The position numbers and the translations under genes were made by a program. The notes beneath the pieces were generated by a model. That model saw only the letters and a list, made by a program, of their open reading frames with translations. It was not told the origin of the DNA and made no database searches. A DNA stretch of 64,000 bases. Origin: Megaleporinus macrocephalus. Taxonomy: Eukaryota; Chordata; Actinopteri; Characiformes; Anostomidae. This document shows positions 1-12,707 of the stretch, piece by piece. Where the stretch lies: assembly GCA_021613375.1 (NCBI GenBank), contig CM038716.1, positions 18,793,524 through 18,857,523 of the forward strand, written 5' to 3'. Within the stretch, counting starts at the first letter, position 1, and each line of letters opens with the position of its first letter.

Positions 1-2230
1 GGCTGAAGAGGTCTCTACACGCATACAGTGTGATACTGTTTTGCTGTGTGCAAACTTTAAGATTAGAGTCTCTGTGGGGGTTTGGCTGAATCAATTATAC
101 ATGTAATGTGGTGGTATGCAGTGCGCAGCCCTAAGCTTGATCTGATGGCTCCTGTGGCAGTTAATAATGATAGACGGACCCAGAGCACAATGCAGCTTAT
201 ACACACAAAGCAATCAATGATACTTTGTTCATGGTTAAAGTTATATCACTTACATAAACACAGAAAAACTTCAGATTAACATTAAGATGACTTCAGTATC
301 ACTGCTGGCATGTCACAGAACATCTACTAGTCTACCACTCAACTCTACAAATCAGACAAGCTTGTATTATGTGTTACACTGCGCTACAGTGATTAACATA
401 GTACTATATTACAAGCATCATCTAGTATTGGCTGCATTACAGGTATAAACTGAATGTTGGGGGGGCATTCGTTGACAGACTGATAAACAAGTAGGCTTTT
501 GATGATTGGCCGCAAAAGCATTTCTTTTTTATTTTACCCTGAATGCCTAGCTTATTTAGAAAAAAAAAAGACATTGAGAAGCTTTTTTTTGGAAGAACAA
601 CTGACAAACTTTCTCTGTTGGTTTACTTTATCAGTAAAACAAACACAAACATGCAAGCTCATTCACAGGATACTAATTCAGATCTGTAAGCACTTATCAT
701 TGTTTCGTTTCTAATAGTAATAAAAAACATGTTTTAAGTGACTTGTATTCCCTTTCATGTGTTTAACTAAATAAAAATGTATGCATTTTCAGCACTGCTG
801 GATCATACTCATGCTTTGTTATTAATGGAAGAGAAACTATCAATGGGCAGATTCAATAACATCATCTTCAGTCCTTGTTTCAGTGTTAAAAAGCATCTGT
901 CGTGACGTACAGAACAGGAGCAGCGGCTTTTCAGCACGTTCAAGTGGCGGAGCTACTCGCTTACACTTCTGCCTAATTGCTTTAGTAAATCACTGCTTTA
1001 AACTAGTACTTCCGACTGTGCTACTGTCCTGCACTCACGGTCCCAGGAGCAGGTGTTGTCTAAATAATGATTGTTTTCTTTCCCCAAACTATCATGAAAC
1101 TCTTTGGCTCTGGATTCATCAGATTACTAAAGCTACTTGTTACTTGTTCCCACTGTGAAATGTCACAGTCATGGTTTGATGCTCTGCACAGAGCTAAGAG
1201 GGCAGGGTCACAGGAAGTTCAATCATACAGTTCCCAATCGAGCAGGAGACACTCAGTGGTTTTACAATATCACACCAACTCTAAATACACCTGGTACGGA
1301 ACTCTGGTTTAGCTTGAAAAAGAAATGCTCTGCCTCAAGTCTTGGTGGAAACAGGCTTTCATACAAAAATCATGTGTGTCATGCTGCTCATGAGTCAATC
1401 TCAAAGTTGCACCTGAATTAATTCGTATGGAAGTTCTTTGTAGATAAACTACTTAATTTGCCACTCCCTCTAATTACCACCTTATATGGTAAATCTGGCC
1501 CAAACATGAATGGGTATTACTGGGTTCATATATAGCAATAAGCATTGCGTCTGCGAGACGATGACAAACTTTTTCGTCCATATTTTACAGCTCTGCTACT
1601 CACAGTGTGATGCTAAAACACAAGAAACTCAAAAACTTTGAAAATGTCTAGCTGTCCTGGTGGGTAGTGATAGAGATGCTGCAGAAAGATACAATGTGAA
1701 AGCATAGCAGGGACAATTCTCCTCCAAGCGTAGCCTCGTTTCCCATTTTACTCGATGCCACCTCCTCCTTGACGAAAGCAATTACCAGACAGATGAGTAG
1801 CATTTCACTGGCTGAGGGGCAAGGGGATTAACCTGGAGGGCAGCGGAAAGTCATCCTCCTGTCATCCCGCTATCTGGGCGAGCTCATTTGAGGAAGCTAG
1901 ACTTGTCCTTGGTGGCTAAATTGAGGAAAGAAAATGCAAGTCTGCCTCCAAGGCAGCAAGACACGGAGCAAACTAATGTTGGTCACAGTACACACGTTAA
2001 ATCTCACGAAAGGACGAATGAGATCACCTGCCATTAAGGGTCCAAAATAACTGCACGCTCAAAAAAACATGCAAGCAAGTGAAAAAAAAAAAACTGGATA
2101 AACTTCTGGACAAGCCGCTCTGTTCAAAATCAATAGCTGTGTTTCTGATGCCATTGAGAAGGTAATTAAACTTGCACTAGTTAAATAGGTTCTGCAGCCT
2201 AGGGCTTGGCTATGAGTGCTGAGGATCAAG

Positions 2231-2234
<4 letters not shown>

Positions 2235-2274
<40 letters not shown>
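2235..2274. repeat. (GT)20 microsatellite
   Basis: An uninterrupted GT array of 40 bp. A second, shorter and interrupted GTG-rich stretch follows at 2471-2540, with a pure GT core at 2493-2510. Confidence 0.97.
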
Positions 2275-2276
<2 letters not shown>

Positions 2277-3124
2277 GTGACTCATTGGAGTGATTACTGC
2301 AGGCAGGGAGCATCAGAGTGTGACAGCAGCATCTATCTCCATGAGTCCATCCTCATACTGACCTGTGCTCCTGGTCACGCTGTGTACTCAATAATCACAC
2401 AACAGCTGCACTGTATAATGCACAGCACTTAAAGAGAAGCTGGAATTAACCAACGGGAGTTGGTTTAAAAGTGTGCGTGCATGGGTGTGTGAGTGTGTGT
2501 GTGTGTGTGTGGGAGACAGAGAGAGAGTGTGTGTTTGTTTTTGTAAATTTTCAGGAGAAAGGTCCTGACTGTTTAGTAAAAGCAGCATTATGAGTTGGCC
2601 AATATGAAATATTTTCTGTTAGAAGGATAAATTATGTGCTTTTCTGAGCATACTGTGAATATTGCCTTTACTTAAAGAACACAGGAAAATGGCATGTTTT
2701 ATTTAATAACATAATTAGTCTTGTTTAATTGGATTTAGCACATGAAACCTTAAATCTAAATTATTGTACGAGCCTATCATGGAACTGGCTTGCAATTCAC
2801 TCATTCATGTTAGGCAGGCTGAAATTCTCCACAACAGAGGCACCAGTAGCAGTCATGTAGCAAGAGTCCTACAGGAGTCCTAAAACACTGAATGATCCTG
2901 ATGTCTAAAAGTGCTTTTAACAGAAGCACCTCTTTTAATTTATTAAACCTGAAAGGCCAAGTTTATTTCTTTCTGGTTACAGAGGCTATGAAGAAATTAA
3001 GGTTAGGAGATGGATCTGTTACAGAAACTTCAGGTTTAACACAAATATTACATACAGACTGGATATATTGTGTATGGGTTTAGGCATATTCTTATTATAT
3101 ACAAGCAATTACCTATGTCTTTAA

Positions 3125-3772
3125 TGTCTAAGATAAAACACCTCCATTTTTGTTGATTTTTATTTTTTGGCATCAGTTGAAGATAACAGTGGTACTTTAT
3201 ATTGAGAGAAAATGTCCTCCGTCCTACTTGAAATAAAAAGAACGGTTTACATTAACTTGTATGTGCACATACAAATTTACATAAGTACATGTACTTCAGT
3301 AAAATGTTCATGGATTTGTACTCTCCTGAGTATTTTCCAATAGTAATACTTTAACTTCTACGTAAGTATATTAGTAGAATTAGAATCTACTTTTTAGTCT
3401 CTCATATGTAGTTACTTATTTCTTTTTTGTGTTCAATTTCATCTTGTTTTGTTATCGACAACATCCGTACTGCTTTGTAATTTGTCATATCTCTGACTCT
3501 GGGGCATAATTAAACAAGCTTTAGTTCCTAGGCTGATATATGCTGGAGTATCTACAAGTTACTGAGTACTTAAGTAGCTTTTGACTTCATTGTTTTGTAC
3601 TTTCACTAAAGTTGTGTTATATGAAGGAACTTTTACTTTTAACTGTGTCAATATTTACCTAAGTAGTAATACTTTTACTTGAGTATTGATTTAGGCTACC
3701 CACCTCTGCTTCTGTAGACTTATCATTTTGGAGATACTTGTTTATCTTTGGACTGCGAAGGTATATATGACA
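3125..3772 (+). mobile_element. MITE copy split by another repeat (TCGCTGTCC family, copy 1)
   Basis: The left part (3125-3185) shares the CATTTTTGTTGATTTTTATT stretch with the copy at 17116, and the right part (3720-3772) has the family signature CATTTTGGAGATACTTGTTT and a decayed TTTGGACTGCGA end. Between them lies about 525 bp of unrelated sequence (see the 3187-3712 entry). The middle of the MITE is missing. Read in the same orientation as the intact copy at 5503-5755. Confidence 0.6.
3187..3712. mobile_element. hAT-like dispersed repeat nested in the MITE
   Basis: Rich in the motif ACTTTTACTTGAGTA and its complement and ends in GCTACCCACCTCTG, the reverse complement of the CAGAGGTGGGTAG-type terminus common in fish hAT-derived non-autonomous elements. 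The left end (CAGTGGTACT) is decayed. No clear 8-bp target duplication was found, so the boundaries are approximate. Confidence 0.45.
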
Positions 3773-4175
3773 CAAGGTATAACAAGGCATAAAAACAAGT
3801 CTGTGTGTGTGTGTTTGTGCGTGTGCTCATGCATCTTCAAGTGTGTTGAGCCTGTCCAGCGCAGCAGTGCCCGTTTTTGAGCCCATAACATCTTGAATGC
3901 ATTTGCCGCATGCCTACCGGGTTAATAAGTAGCCTTTTCAATTAGAGCTAATTTGGGTGAAGAGCACGATGAGGTGGCACAGCTGCTGGAGAGGCCGCTG
4001 TTCACTTCTTTCCTTTCTTTTTCCTCCCTCCTGCCTCAGTCTGTGGCTGGCAGGCCCAGCAGGGCAAAAGGCTGCTATCGCTCTCTCACTCACTCAGTCT
4101 CCCTCTCCTTCCCGTCCTTCTCTCCATTTCCTCCCTCCGCCTCTTGCTCCGAGAACGCCGTCGAGACGTGCCGAG

Positions 4176-4330
4176 CTGCCGCTTTATTTGTTTGTTTGCG
4201 CTCCAATTTCCTGCGAGCCCCGGCGTGTTATCTGTCCGGCGGGCTGGCGGGAGGGGCCGACAGGGGCCTGTCCCTGACAGCCACTCTGTTTGCATAACTG
4301 ATTGGGCCCTAATCAAAAGTGAAGCGCCAA
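4176..4330. promoter_or_regulatory. Candidate conserved non-coding element
   Basis: A GC-rich island in AT-rich intron, with a TTTGCATAACTGATTGGGCCCTAA-like mix of octamer, CCAAT-like and homeodomain motifs and a CCGGCGGGCTGG core. No convincing reading frame. The call rests on composition and motifs only. Confidence 0.28.
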
Positions 4331-5502
4331 TTCCATCCACCACCACCCCCCCTCCCCCCTCTCCACTCATGTTGAGGGCGGGAGAGAATGGAGGAGTGTG
4401 AGCTAAAAGACAGGGTTATTACGTGTCTTGGAGCGAGCTGGGCTGGGAAAGGCTGTGACCTTGACTACGCTGCATCCTTCAGCTCTCATCAGCGCACACC
4501 GTGTCCAACGGTGGAAATCACAGCCGAGCACAGACGAGACAATTCATTGGCTGGAAATGGAGAGGAATGGCCTGTTAATGTGAGACCAAATCAGAAGCTA
4601 CATGTGAAGAAGGTAGGGCTATATTCTATTCTATAGGTATGATAAAATAAAGGTACCAATTATGAACACGGGCGGGGCACCAGTTGCAGGGTTTTCTTTA
4701 CCACAGCACTTTTTGCACCATGTGGGATGTATCTACTAAACACCACTGGCTTGTGGGGTGTATATTAAATTTGTTTATGGTGGAATTTGAGATTTTATGA
4801 TTCACTGAATCCTTTCTATAAACGTGAGAACAAATTGTTATGGAGGCAGTGCCAGCTATCTAATAAAGGACATAGGCTGCTGCTTACGGCCTGTAGCCAC
4901 TAGGGGGCCCCCCTAATAACTTCTGGTTCATGACTCTATCTGCATGTTGTTTAAGCACTTAATGAGGAGGAAAAATCAACTTGTTAATCAAACAACGTGC
5001 ATATGAAGACAAAAAACTGAATGGAGAAAGCGAAGAGCCGAAACAAACCAGCCAAGCAGTTTAACTTTAGACAGGTTTACTAGCTGAGTTTAAACTTTAA
5101 ACTAATCTAACAAACACGAATGCGGTTAACTAACTTTACAACAGCGCTTTACACACTTGTTTGATAACTCAGGTTTAAATGCCCAGACTGTGAGAAGTCC
5201 TTCAGAGCTCACTTTGAACATAAGGAGGAGTTGCCAAAAAAGAAAAGTATTCGTTAAACACAAATGTAAAGAATGTAAAGCATATGTAACTGTAAATAAC
5301 AACACTGTCACTACAACCACCAGGGACAGAACAAAACTAGGCTCAAAGGTAAGCAAGAAATAACACCTGGGTGGAGATCATCTGTAGTTTAAACTGTAAC
5401 TATAGAAGAAACAGGCCTTTCACGACCATTAAACTTTAGCCAACAACTGTCATTTAAATAATTCCGATTAAAAATTTAATTGTCCATTGCATGCAACTAT
5501 TA

Positions 5503-5755
5503 ATATCGTCGCTGTCCAATGAAAAACATTTATCTCCAGTTTTTTCGATTTCTATTTTTCTACATCAATTAAATGCAGCAGCTGCCGTTTACACTGTGGG
5601 CCATTTAATGATGAATGGACCAATAGAAATGCTTCAAAATAGCTCAGAAAAAATTCTGGTTCTATGGATTTCCATTGAAAGCGAAGACCTTTTTTGGCCT
5701 CTCCTGTAAAGTTGCCATTTTGGAGATACCTGTTTTTCATTGGACAGCGACGATA
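5503..5755 (+). mobile_element. Intact MITE (TCGCTGTCC family, copy 2), 253 bp
   Basis: Near-perfect terminal inverted repeats of about 35 bp: the left arm begins ATATCGTCGCTGTCCAATG and the right arm ends CATTGGACAGCGACGATAT. Flanks are TA-rich, consistent with a TA target duplication as in Tc1/mariner-type MITEs. The inner part has AAATGCAGCAGCTGC and ATGATGAATGGACCAATAG, shared with the other copies. No coding capacity; short open frames inside are by-products. Confidence 0.8.
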
Positions 5756-6785
5756 TATAAGTCAGAAGTAGCCTAATTAGCTGGTTAGCTATCTTGCTTG
5801 CTAGCTATGTTTGATTAATAACTAATACTCGTTGTACAGTCTAAGTGATACACTACACCATTGTAGCTACACAGCTAATACAACATGACTTGAGAATGAT
5901 ACATTTCACTGATTTGTTTTGTTTCAGTTTCTATGCTCAGCACACCCACTTAACATTCTGACAGTTGCACAAATGTGAAAAATCATTGTAGTAATTATTT
6001 AAGTAATTGCTATCATCACAAGTAATTGTGTTTAGGCGATTATGTAAAAAATGGTGACAGCCCTAATTAGAATCCCAAACCATCGTCCAATCATCAGCTG
6101 TTTATTCTTGTTATCATTTAGACAGTTTGTGGAAGTCATTGTTAATATTTAGTATCTTAGCTAACGTCAGCTGGCAAGATGGCATAGAGGCAGTTCTGTA
6201 CAGAGGAAAGCGATTTAAATTTCTACAAGATTTTCTGGTTTAAATACCTTCTGATGGCATATGTGTAAGGTGATACAATGTTTAAGGATCTGAAAGACTT
6301 TCTTTGCTGGTGAACGCAGAAAAAAGCTAAAGTTACTGCCAAACGTTGTATTGGTGTAAGTATTGTAACAGTCTGAAATACGGTGCTAGATAGATAGCTG
6401 GTTAGTATTGCTGCTTTCTTTATTATTTAATTTAACGACTTAGAGAAGAGATACACTCATGCTAGCTGATTTAAGTCTACACATCAGTAGCAAGGCTTGC
6501 GGTCAGAATTGATTGACGCCACAGATATTCCCAGAACACTTTATTTCAGAACGCTGAAGAATGAAAACCAATCTTGAACTCTGTCGGATAGGGCTGAGGA
6601 ATATAATACATGGCAAATAACATACTGAAGATTAGGCCCAGATTTAAACTAGAGATGTATTTGAATTAAATTATCAAATGTTTATTTCATAGTGGAAAAG
6701 ACGGATACGCACTGATGGCAAAAGAGAACTATTAGGTTTACCTGGTCTGACACAAGTGATTCCAAATACCTGTGGCAGAATAAAT

Positions 6786-6788
<3 letters not shown>

Positions 6789-6875
<87 letters not shown>
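6789..6875. repeat. (CA)n microsatellite, 87 bp
   Basis: An uninterrupted CA dinucleotide array. The reading frames across it give only Cys-Val or His-Thr repeats and are not coding. Confidence 0.97.
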
Positions 6876-6877
<2 letters not shown>

Positions 6878-9184
6878 ATATGCACACATCCACGCACAGT
6901 GTTTGTGACCTGTAACAAAATCCCGTCACCTGCTTGGATTATGAGAAGAACCTTGAGAAAATATTACTTTCCCTCTATTCAGCAGTCAATTTGAACCTTC
7001 ACCGCAGCTGAGTATCTTTTAAAATTCCCAGGTGCTACAAGTTGTCTGGAAAAAACATATTCACCCTATATGTTTAACACCAAGGCCATTGACAGTTTCA
7101 GAAATAGAAGAGATGGGGGGATTCTTTCCGAGTGGTGTGGGGAAGATAATTTAAACAGAAAGCCATGAGATTAAATTAATGTAAAGCGTCGTTTTCTGAG
7201 CTATCAAACTGCAGGTGGCATGAACTGGTATGCAGTTGTCTGTCTGGTGAGTCATAGATCTGCACAAGTCAAAGCTGAAAGACAAAGCAGACTGAAGCAC
7301 TGGTCAACATGTTCTGCCCTTCACAGAGTCAATGACACGTATGTACTCTTAATTCTCATATAGGACTGGGATACATGCGGATATATTATTGTCACTGGGG
7401 CACAAATGTCACAAAACACTTCTCTGAGTATATCTTGAGTATTACTGGCATTTCTAGAACAGTGAACAACTGCAAGTGTCATTAAGAACATTTAGACCAG
7501 TTATATTGTCTATAAACAGCCATGAACTGAGCCATAACTGTATAACTGTTTAGCAACAATTGGCTGATTGGACACCAGTCCTTTATGCCATTATTACTTT
7601 CTCATTTTTCTTCTTAAAAAGCTTGCAAATGCTCAATTGTAAAAAAAATAATTCTGGATTTCTTTAAATAGTTAATTTCTTTAAATGTAACACTGTAGTG
7701 TTATTTGCTTGTGCATTTTCTAACTTGTTCTGAGACCTTATGATGTATATGGACTATTGTGAAAATGCCTTTCTATTTGTCACACCATCCACAATTTTTT
7801 GCATAGGCTGTAGACCGTCATTCAGAGTGGTGTGATGCTTTTGGGAAATGCTGGTGTGCATTTTCTTATAAAATAGGTTAATCTTGTTAATATAACATAA
7901 TATAATCTCGTTAGTATAGCCTTTGAATAATGTTTCAACTTGGCAAGCTAAAAGTAACCCACAAAACCAAAAGCTAGTGTGGTAGACCACCAGTCTGTAG
8001 CTGCCTGTCACTTATTCATTTGTTTATTCATACACCAACGTCATTCACTTATTTCTTCATTTACACGCAGTTTGTCCACCCGTCGGTTCATCTATCGATT
8101 GAATTAAGCTTTGCTTCATTGTTTCGTCCTTTCCTTTGTACACTGCTTTATCCAACCAGCTGTCTGTCTGCACATCTGTTTGTTCGTTGCTTAGTGCATT
8201 GCTTCACCCATCCATTACTTTTTCGTCCACCACATACAAGAAGGACAATGATTTTATTTCTATACGAGGGGCGGCAGTGGCCAAAAGCGTTAGTCAATCA
8301 AGCTGCTCATTAGCCATGGCCACGCAGTTATCAGATAGGTCTAATCAGCAATTTGTACTCAAGTTTTATTAAATTTATAAAAAAAAAAAGTTTCATTCGG
8401 GCTTTGCAGGGTTCGCTGTTGTAAAAAAGATCTGAACAGAAATCTACAATGAATACTTTTACATCAAACTATTTGAATGACTGCTTTCTATCTCAAGGAC
8501 TGAATTAGGCAGAAATCTTAAAGTATCTATGATATTCTTTCATTTAATCATTTTAGACCCGCTACTGAGGAACAGGGGAAGTATTTTTTTGGCATCTAAA
8601 ATTTACGTTGTTCGGGTGCACACATACATTGACATCTATATTTATAGACGTTACTGAAGAGTGACTGCGATGCTCAGAGACCGTATGACTATTGCAGTTT
8701 TTAAAAAATCAGATCAGAGCAATTGACTGTTTAGCTTGAACAGCTGAAATGATTGGGTACGAGTATCACCACCAAACTCTAAATGAGGACTAGCTGCTAA
8801 AAAGGCTAATGCTAGGCTAGGGCTAACTGCAGAACAGAGAAACAGAGAGAGGCCTTCACTGCCACTTTAATCCCCCACTCCAGGCTTAGTCACAGCAGAG
8901 CTTTCTCAAGTGCCTGCCAATTCACGCTCCCTCATTATCCCTTCCCTCTCTCATTTATCTATCCACCACAGCTCTGGAACATTCTGTTTCTCCACCAGGT
9001 TCTGCTGAGACACTTGTTTGAGGTTTACTTGCAAAACAACGATGTGATGTCAAAAAGTATTTAGTCATCTTTACTCAGAATCGTCATGTCAGCAGGAGTT
9101 TTATCTTGTGAAGTTAGCCAAGAGGTAATGTAGGCAAACGTTCAAACACTCCTGGTCAAACTGTTTTGTTGATTTTCTAAGTGA

Positions 9185-9365
9185 AAATTCTCTACCCTGC
9201 TGAGAAAACAACATAGACTAGCATGAACTGCAGCATGAAGCTGGTTCATTCTGGTCTACAGCTGGTCTTTTGCTGGTTTAGCTTTGGCTGACGAGCACAC
9301 TAACATCCAAAACAGAACATATACTGGTTTTGGTGGTGACCAGCTTATCAAACTTAACTAGAAGG
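9185..9365. repeat. 'CTGGT'-rich dispersed repeat
   Basis: Repeated CTGGT/ACCAG words (GAAGCTGGTTCATTCTGGTC, CTGGTCTTTTGCTGG, TGACCAGCTT) typical of a dispersed repeat seen widely in cyprinid and other otophysan fish introns. Edges are indistinct. Confidence 0.45.
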
Positions 9366-11190
9366 GGAAGGTTTAACACAATCTTACAAAGCTGTTGCTA
9401 TAAAATCCTAAATGGTTGCAAAGGTCTGGTTATATTATCCCAGGTGGTTGCTAAGATGGAAAAAAAGCTGTATCCAGCATGTTAGTAGGATGTTAGCCTG
9501 ACAATCAGTAATATATAAAAACGAATGCCTTAGGATGCTGCCACATTGCCAAGTGTACAGCGCTTGGCAGAACTATATCTGGTTCAAGTTCTTCTCATCT
9601 CGAAGAAATGAGTCATAATGCACATAATAAGGTTACTTAATCACATCAAATTATTTCAGACAAAAAGACTTGGCACCATTACTGTCCTGTCATAATCACT
9701 GTCATGTATAGCATTTGCCAAGATTTCAATACAAAACAAAGGGAAACCCATGATGAGTCGTTTACTTGTCACCTTTTTTTAGCCTCTTGTTTCATGCGAA
9801 CCTATATATATATGCAGTTACATATGTAGTGTTAATAAAACAGAAAGGTGAGTGAGTGCTAAAGTTCTGTGGCGCCCAATCGCAATCACTGTGAAACAAT
9901 GAAGAAACATATGCATAAAAAAAGCCTTAAACAAAATCTTTAATTGCTATGATATTACTATACTTAATTAACATCAAGCTTCTAATATGATTGCTTCTGA
10001 TCCACATCAAAACTGCATTCCATTACACCTACAGCCTATACTTTAGCTATAAAATGCTGCGCAAAAGTCAGACAGCATCCTTCATTTATTTATTTTCCAC
10101 TTAAAATAATTAATTATTATTATTTATAATGACTATTATTTTATTCATTTGTTATTAATCAACAGAATATTTTCCAAAACAAAAGATATTGTGAAAATGA
10201 ATAGGGCTAAACAATTAATAATTAATAATTAATAATAATACCCAATTGCAATATTGTGACTTTAATTGAGATTTTAATTGATGTTATTTTTGGTAAATTA
10301 AGGTTCAGGCCTTTTTTGTGGTTAAAATATCCACAGGGCTTAAGGCATCACCCCTGACTATAGTGTGCCAGACTGTTATTAAGCTGACTGTGATGTCAAA
10401 ACACAAAAAGATTTGCTTAGATCTGATCCATTTTTAAAAATGTTTTGAGCGGTTTGAAAATTTCACTCTCTTAAATTGCAATTTCGAGGTTTCATCTTTG
10501 AGAGAGAAGAAATTTAATCTGCATTCTTGCTGAAAAAAGCAACAGGTGTCTCTGTTCATCCTTTCACTGTAAGAAGACAACTCTGACAGCTGTTACTGAA
10601 AAAACTAAGTAGAAATATCACTGGTAAATCATAAATATGATTGATGAAGCTGGTAGTGAACTCATGATTAGATTTGGAATCAGGTGTGGAAGTAGGCCCT
10701 GCTTCCTTTTTAAGAAGTGGGAGAAATTAATTCTATTATTTTACATGTTGATTCTCTGCTCGTGTTTAGATTTAGATAGTTGTACAGTAACCAGTGTCTA
10801 TACCTGCAGGATAAAACCGCTAAGCAGTTTGTGCATGCTTCAAGTGGCAAAAGAGGTGAAAAAAAAAAAAAAAAAAGATTTACGTGGCCTGTTAAAAAAT
10901 CTACACTTGTTAGAGCTGTTCATTACGAAAGGTAGAGCAGCAGCATGTGAGTGATATGCTATTGGTCTCTGGTCATTTCCACATTTTGTGGCATGACATG
11001 TAGAGAAGGCGAAGGTGACAAATTAAGCCCTGACAACATCTCTGTTAGTTGTACGCTGTACACGTTTACATGTGTGTACAGTTTCACAGCATGTAACATT
11101 AGAGGAAGGTAAGGCCAGTGTGTTTAGTTTATACATGACTGCAATCCCCACACAACAGTTTACAGTCTGGAACTCCAGCAAGAGCTGGAG

Positions 11191-11193
<3 letters not shown>

Positions 11194-11275
<82 letters not shown>

Positions 11276-11291
11276 TATGTGTGTATGTATA
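11194..11291 (-). repeat. (TG)n on +, (CA)n in the msi2 transcript, near the 75-nt exon donor
   Basis: A pure TG array runs 11194-11268, then TATG-interrupted to 11291. In the pre-mRNA it reads as about 37 CA units starting about 160 nt after the donor. Intronic CA repeats close to a 5' splice site are known hnRNP L binding sites that can raise or lower exon use. Length is likely to vary between individuals. Confidence 0.95.
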
Positions 11292-11428
11292 TGTTCAGCA
11301 TGAGGTTCAGCAGGAGGCACAAGCAGGGTCGGTGTGGGTGTGTGTGTTTGCTGGCCAGCAGGGTGGCCATTACCTGATAGCAGCAGGAGAGAGAAACCCC
11401 ATACGGGGCTTAACAAGATGGAACTTAC

Positions 11429-11503
11429 CAGGGAATTGGTAGCTGTAGCTTGGGGCGAAGCCAGTGTATCCACGGCCATACGTCGCTACGATGTTTGGGT
11501 AAC
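11429..11503 (-). CDS. msi2: msi2 internal exon, aromatic-rich C-terminal region (75 nt)
   Basis: Third recognised msi2 exon, after a 10,433-bp intron. The acceptor is cccttcag and the donor G|gtaagttc on the minus strand. The split first codon is AGT (A from the previous exon). The body encodes [19 protein letters not shown] and then SYQFP, and one trailing G begins a Gly codon completed in the next exon, which is outside the window. Both boundaries are phase 1, so skipping would remove 25 residues and keep the frame. Five Tyr and two Phe among 24 whole codons make this a low-complexity, probably disordered segment of the C-terminal half, without a folded domain. It matches the Musashi-2 segment with conservative changes (Ile for Phe after PN, Thr for Pro after RGY). 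No next exon (the alanine-rich AAAYGPV segment) was found between positions 1 and 11428. Confidence 0.97.
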
Positions 11504-12234
11504 CTGAAGGGAGGAAACATCAAGCCTTCTGAGAAATCATCCTGACCACCCAAAAATCCCCTGTTACACCAATAAATCAGAACACAATTTTAAGTGAGCA
11601 CTACGAGGGCTGTGTGAAATGGAGAAAACATCATATTGTGATTATATTCATACATACTGTGACTGCAGTATGACTCAATAATATCATTACTGTCATGTCA
11701 AAATTTTGCAGTTTCAAGAAAAAGGAAAATCTGTGCTTAACTCTATCCTAGTTAAAGGTAAAGGTTCTCTAGCTTTTTAGCAACTCATACCAAACCAGAG
11801 CTCATCTAGACAGACTGCGGTGGGGTGAAGGAGAGAGGAGTTGCCAGTCAAATTCAGCATTAGCCATAACAATGTATCAGTATTATATGTAGCTGTATAT
11901 CGTATTTTAGTATGAACAATGCTTTTCTTCTAATCTTATTCTTATCTTTGACCTGTTTGTTTCTCTCTTTGATTGCACCCCAGTTAAAAAAATGTTAATT
12001 TTATCAGTTCATTTTTAACTTCTTTATTTACACTCAATATTATTTGATCAGTAAAAGTAGAAACCAACACACTTATAAGACCATGCAGACACGATGAAGG
12101 CCAATATATGGGCAATATATATGTTTTGATAAAATTTTTAGCCATTAACAAAAACAGATTTAAACACAACAATAACATTTAAACACAACAATAAAATACT
12201 GGATTTGAGCAGTGATGCATGATTCATGGATCGG

Positions 12235-12707
12235 CACCAACATATCCACGGCCCTTTAACCAATAATCCATAGTCCAGTACCAAACAAACCATGACCTTG
12301 TACTAAACCATGAACAACTCGTTACAGAGTACCAAATGATCCATAGCCCTTTACCAAAGTTCCATAGTACCAAATAATCAACAACCCGTAACTAAACGAT
12401 GCATGGTCTAGTACTAGAAGATCCACAGCCAGGTATTAAATGATTACCGCCCACTTTTAACCAATCAGCAACCCACTACCAAACGATCCATGACCCAGTA
12501 CCAAACGATCCATGACCCAGTACCAAACGATCCATGACCCACTACCAAACGATCCATGACCTAGTACCAAATGATCCATGACCCAGTACCAAACGATCCA
12601 TAGCCTGCTACCAAACAATCCATAGCTCATCACCAAACAATCCATGAGCAGGTGGCAAAAAATACTTGGCTTGCTACCAAATGATCCACAGCCGGGTACC
12701 AAACGGT
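12235..12707. repeat. 22-bp minisatellite, about 21 copies
   Basis: Head-to-tail units of about 22 bp with core ACCAAACGATCCATGACCC. Central copies (12476-12600) are nearly identical, and copies degenerate towards both ends, the usual pattern for unequal exchange. No spacers of unique sequence separate units, so this is not a CRISPR array. The minus-strand frame of repeated Trp-Met-Val residues is spurious. Confidence 0.92.

Larger units (their letters stand above)
1..11428 (-). other. msi2: msi2 intron downstream of the 75-nt exon, at least 11.4 kb, cut by window start
   Basis: Starts with the donor gtaagttc at 11428. The next msi2 exon should encode an Ala-rich segment and would be GC-rich; none is visible down to position 1. 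Contents: (TG)n tracts at 2235 and 2493, a MITE split by a second element (3125-3772), a CNE-like block (4176-4330), an intact MITE (5503-5755), a probable hAT-like repeat end near 6040-6066 (GGTGACAGCCCTA), (CA)n at 6789-6875, a 'CTGGT'-rich dispersed repeat (9185-9365), AT-rich repeat-like sequence at 10100-10340 and (TG)n at 11194-11291. Nothing specific is seen in 1-1700, 6100-6780, 6880-9180 and 9370-10100. Confidence 0.88.

Noticed and set aside
1..11428. Next msi2 exon (Ala-rich segment) in the downstream intron
   Set aside because: Searched by eye for GC-rich Ala codons on -; none with splice sites was found, so it is placed outside the window.
12235..12707. Possible CRISPR-like array
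   Set aside because: Units are contiguous 22-bp copies with no unique spacers; eukaryotic minisatellite.
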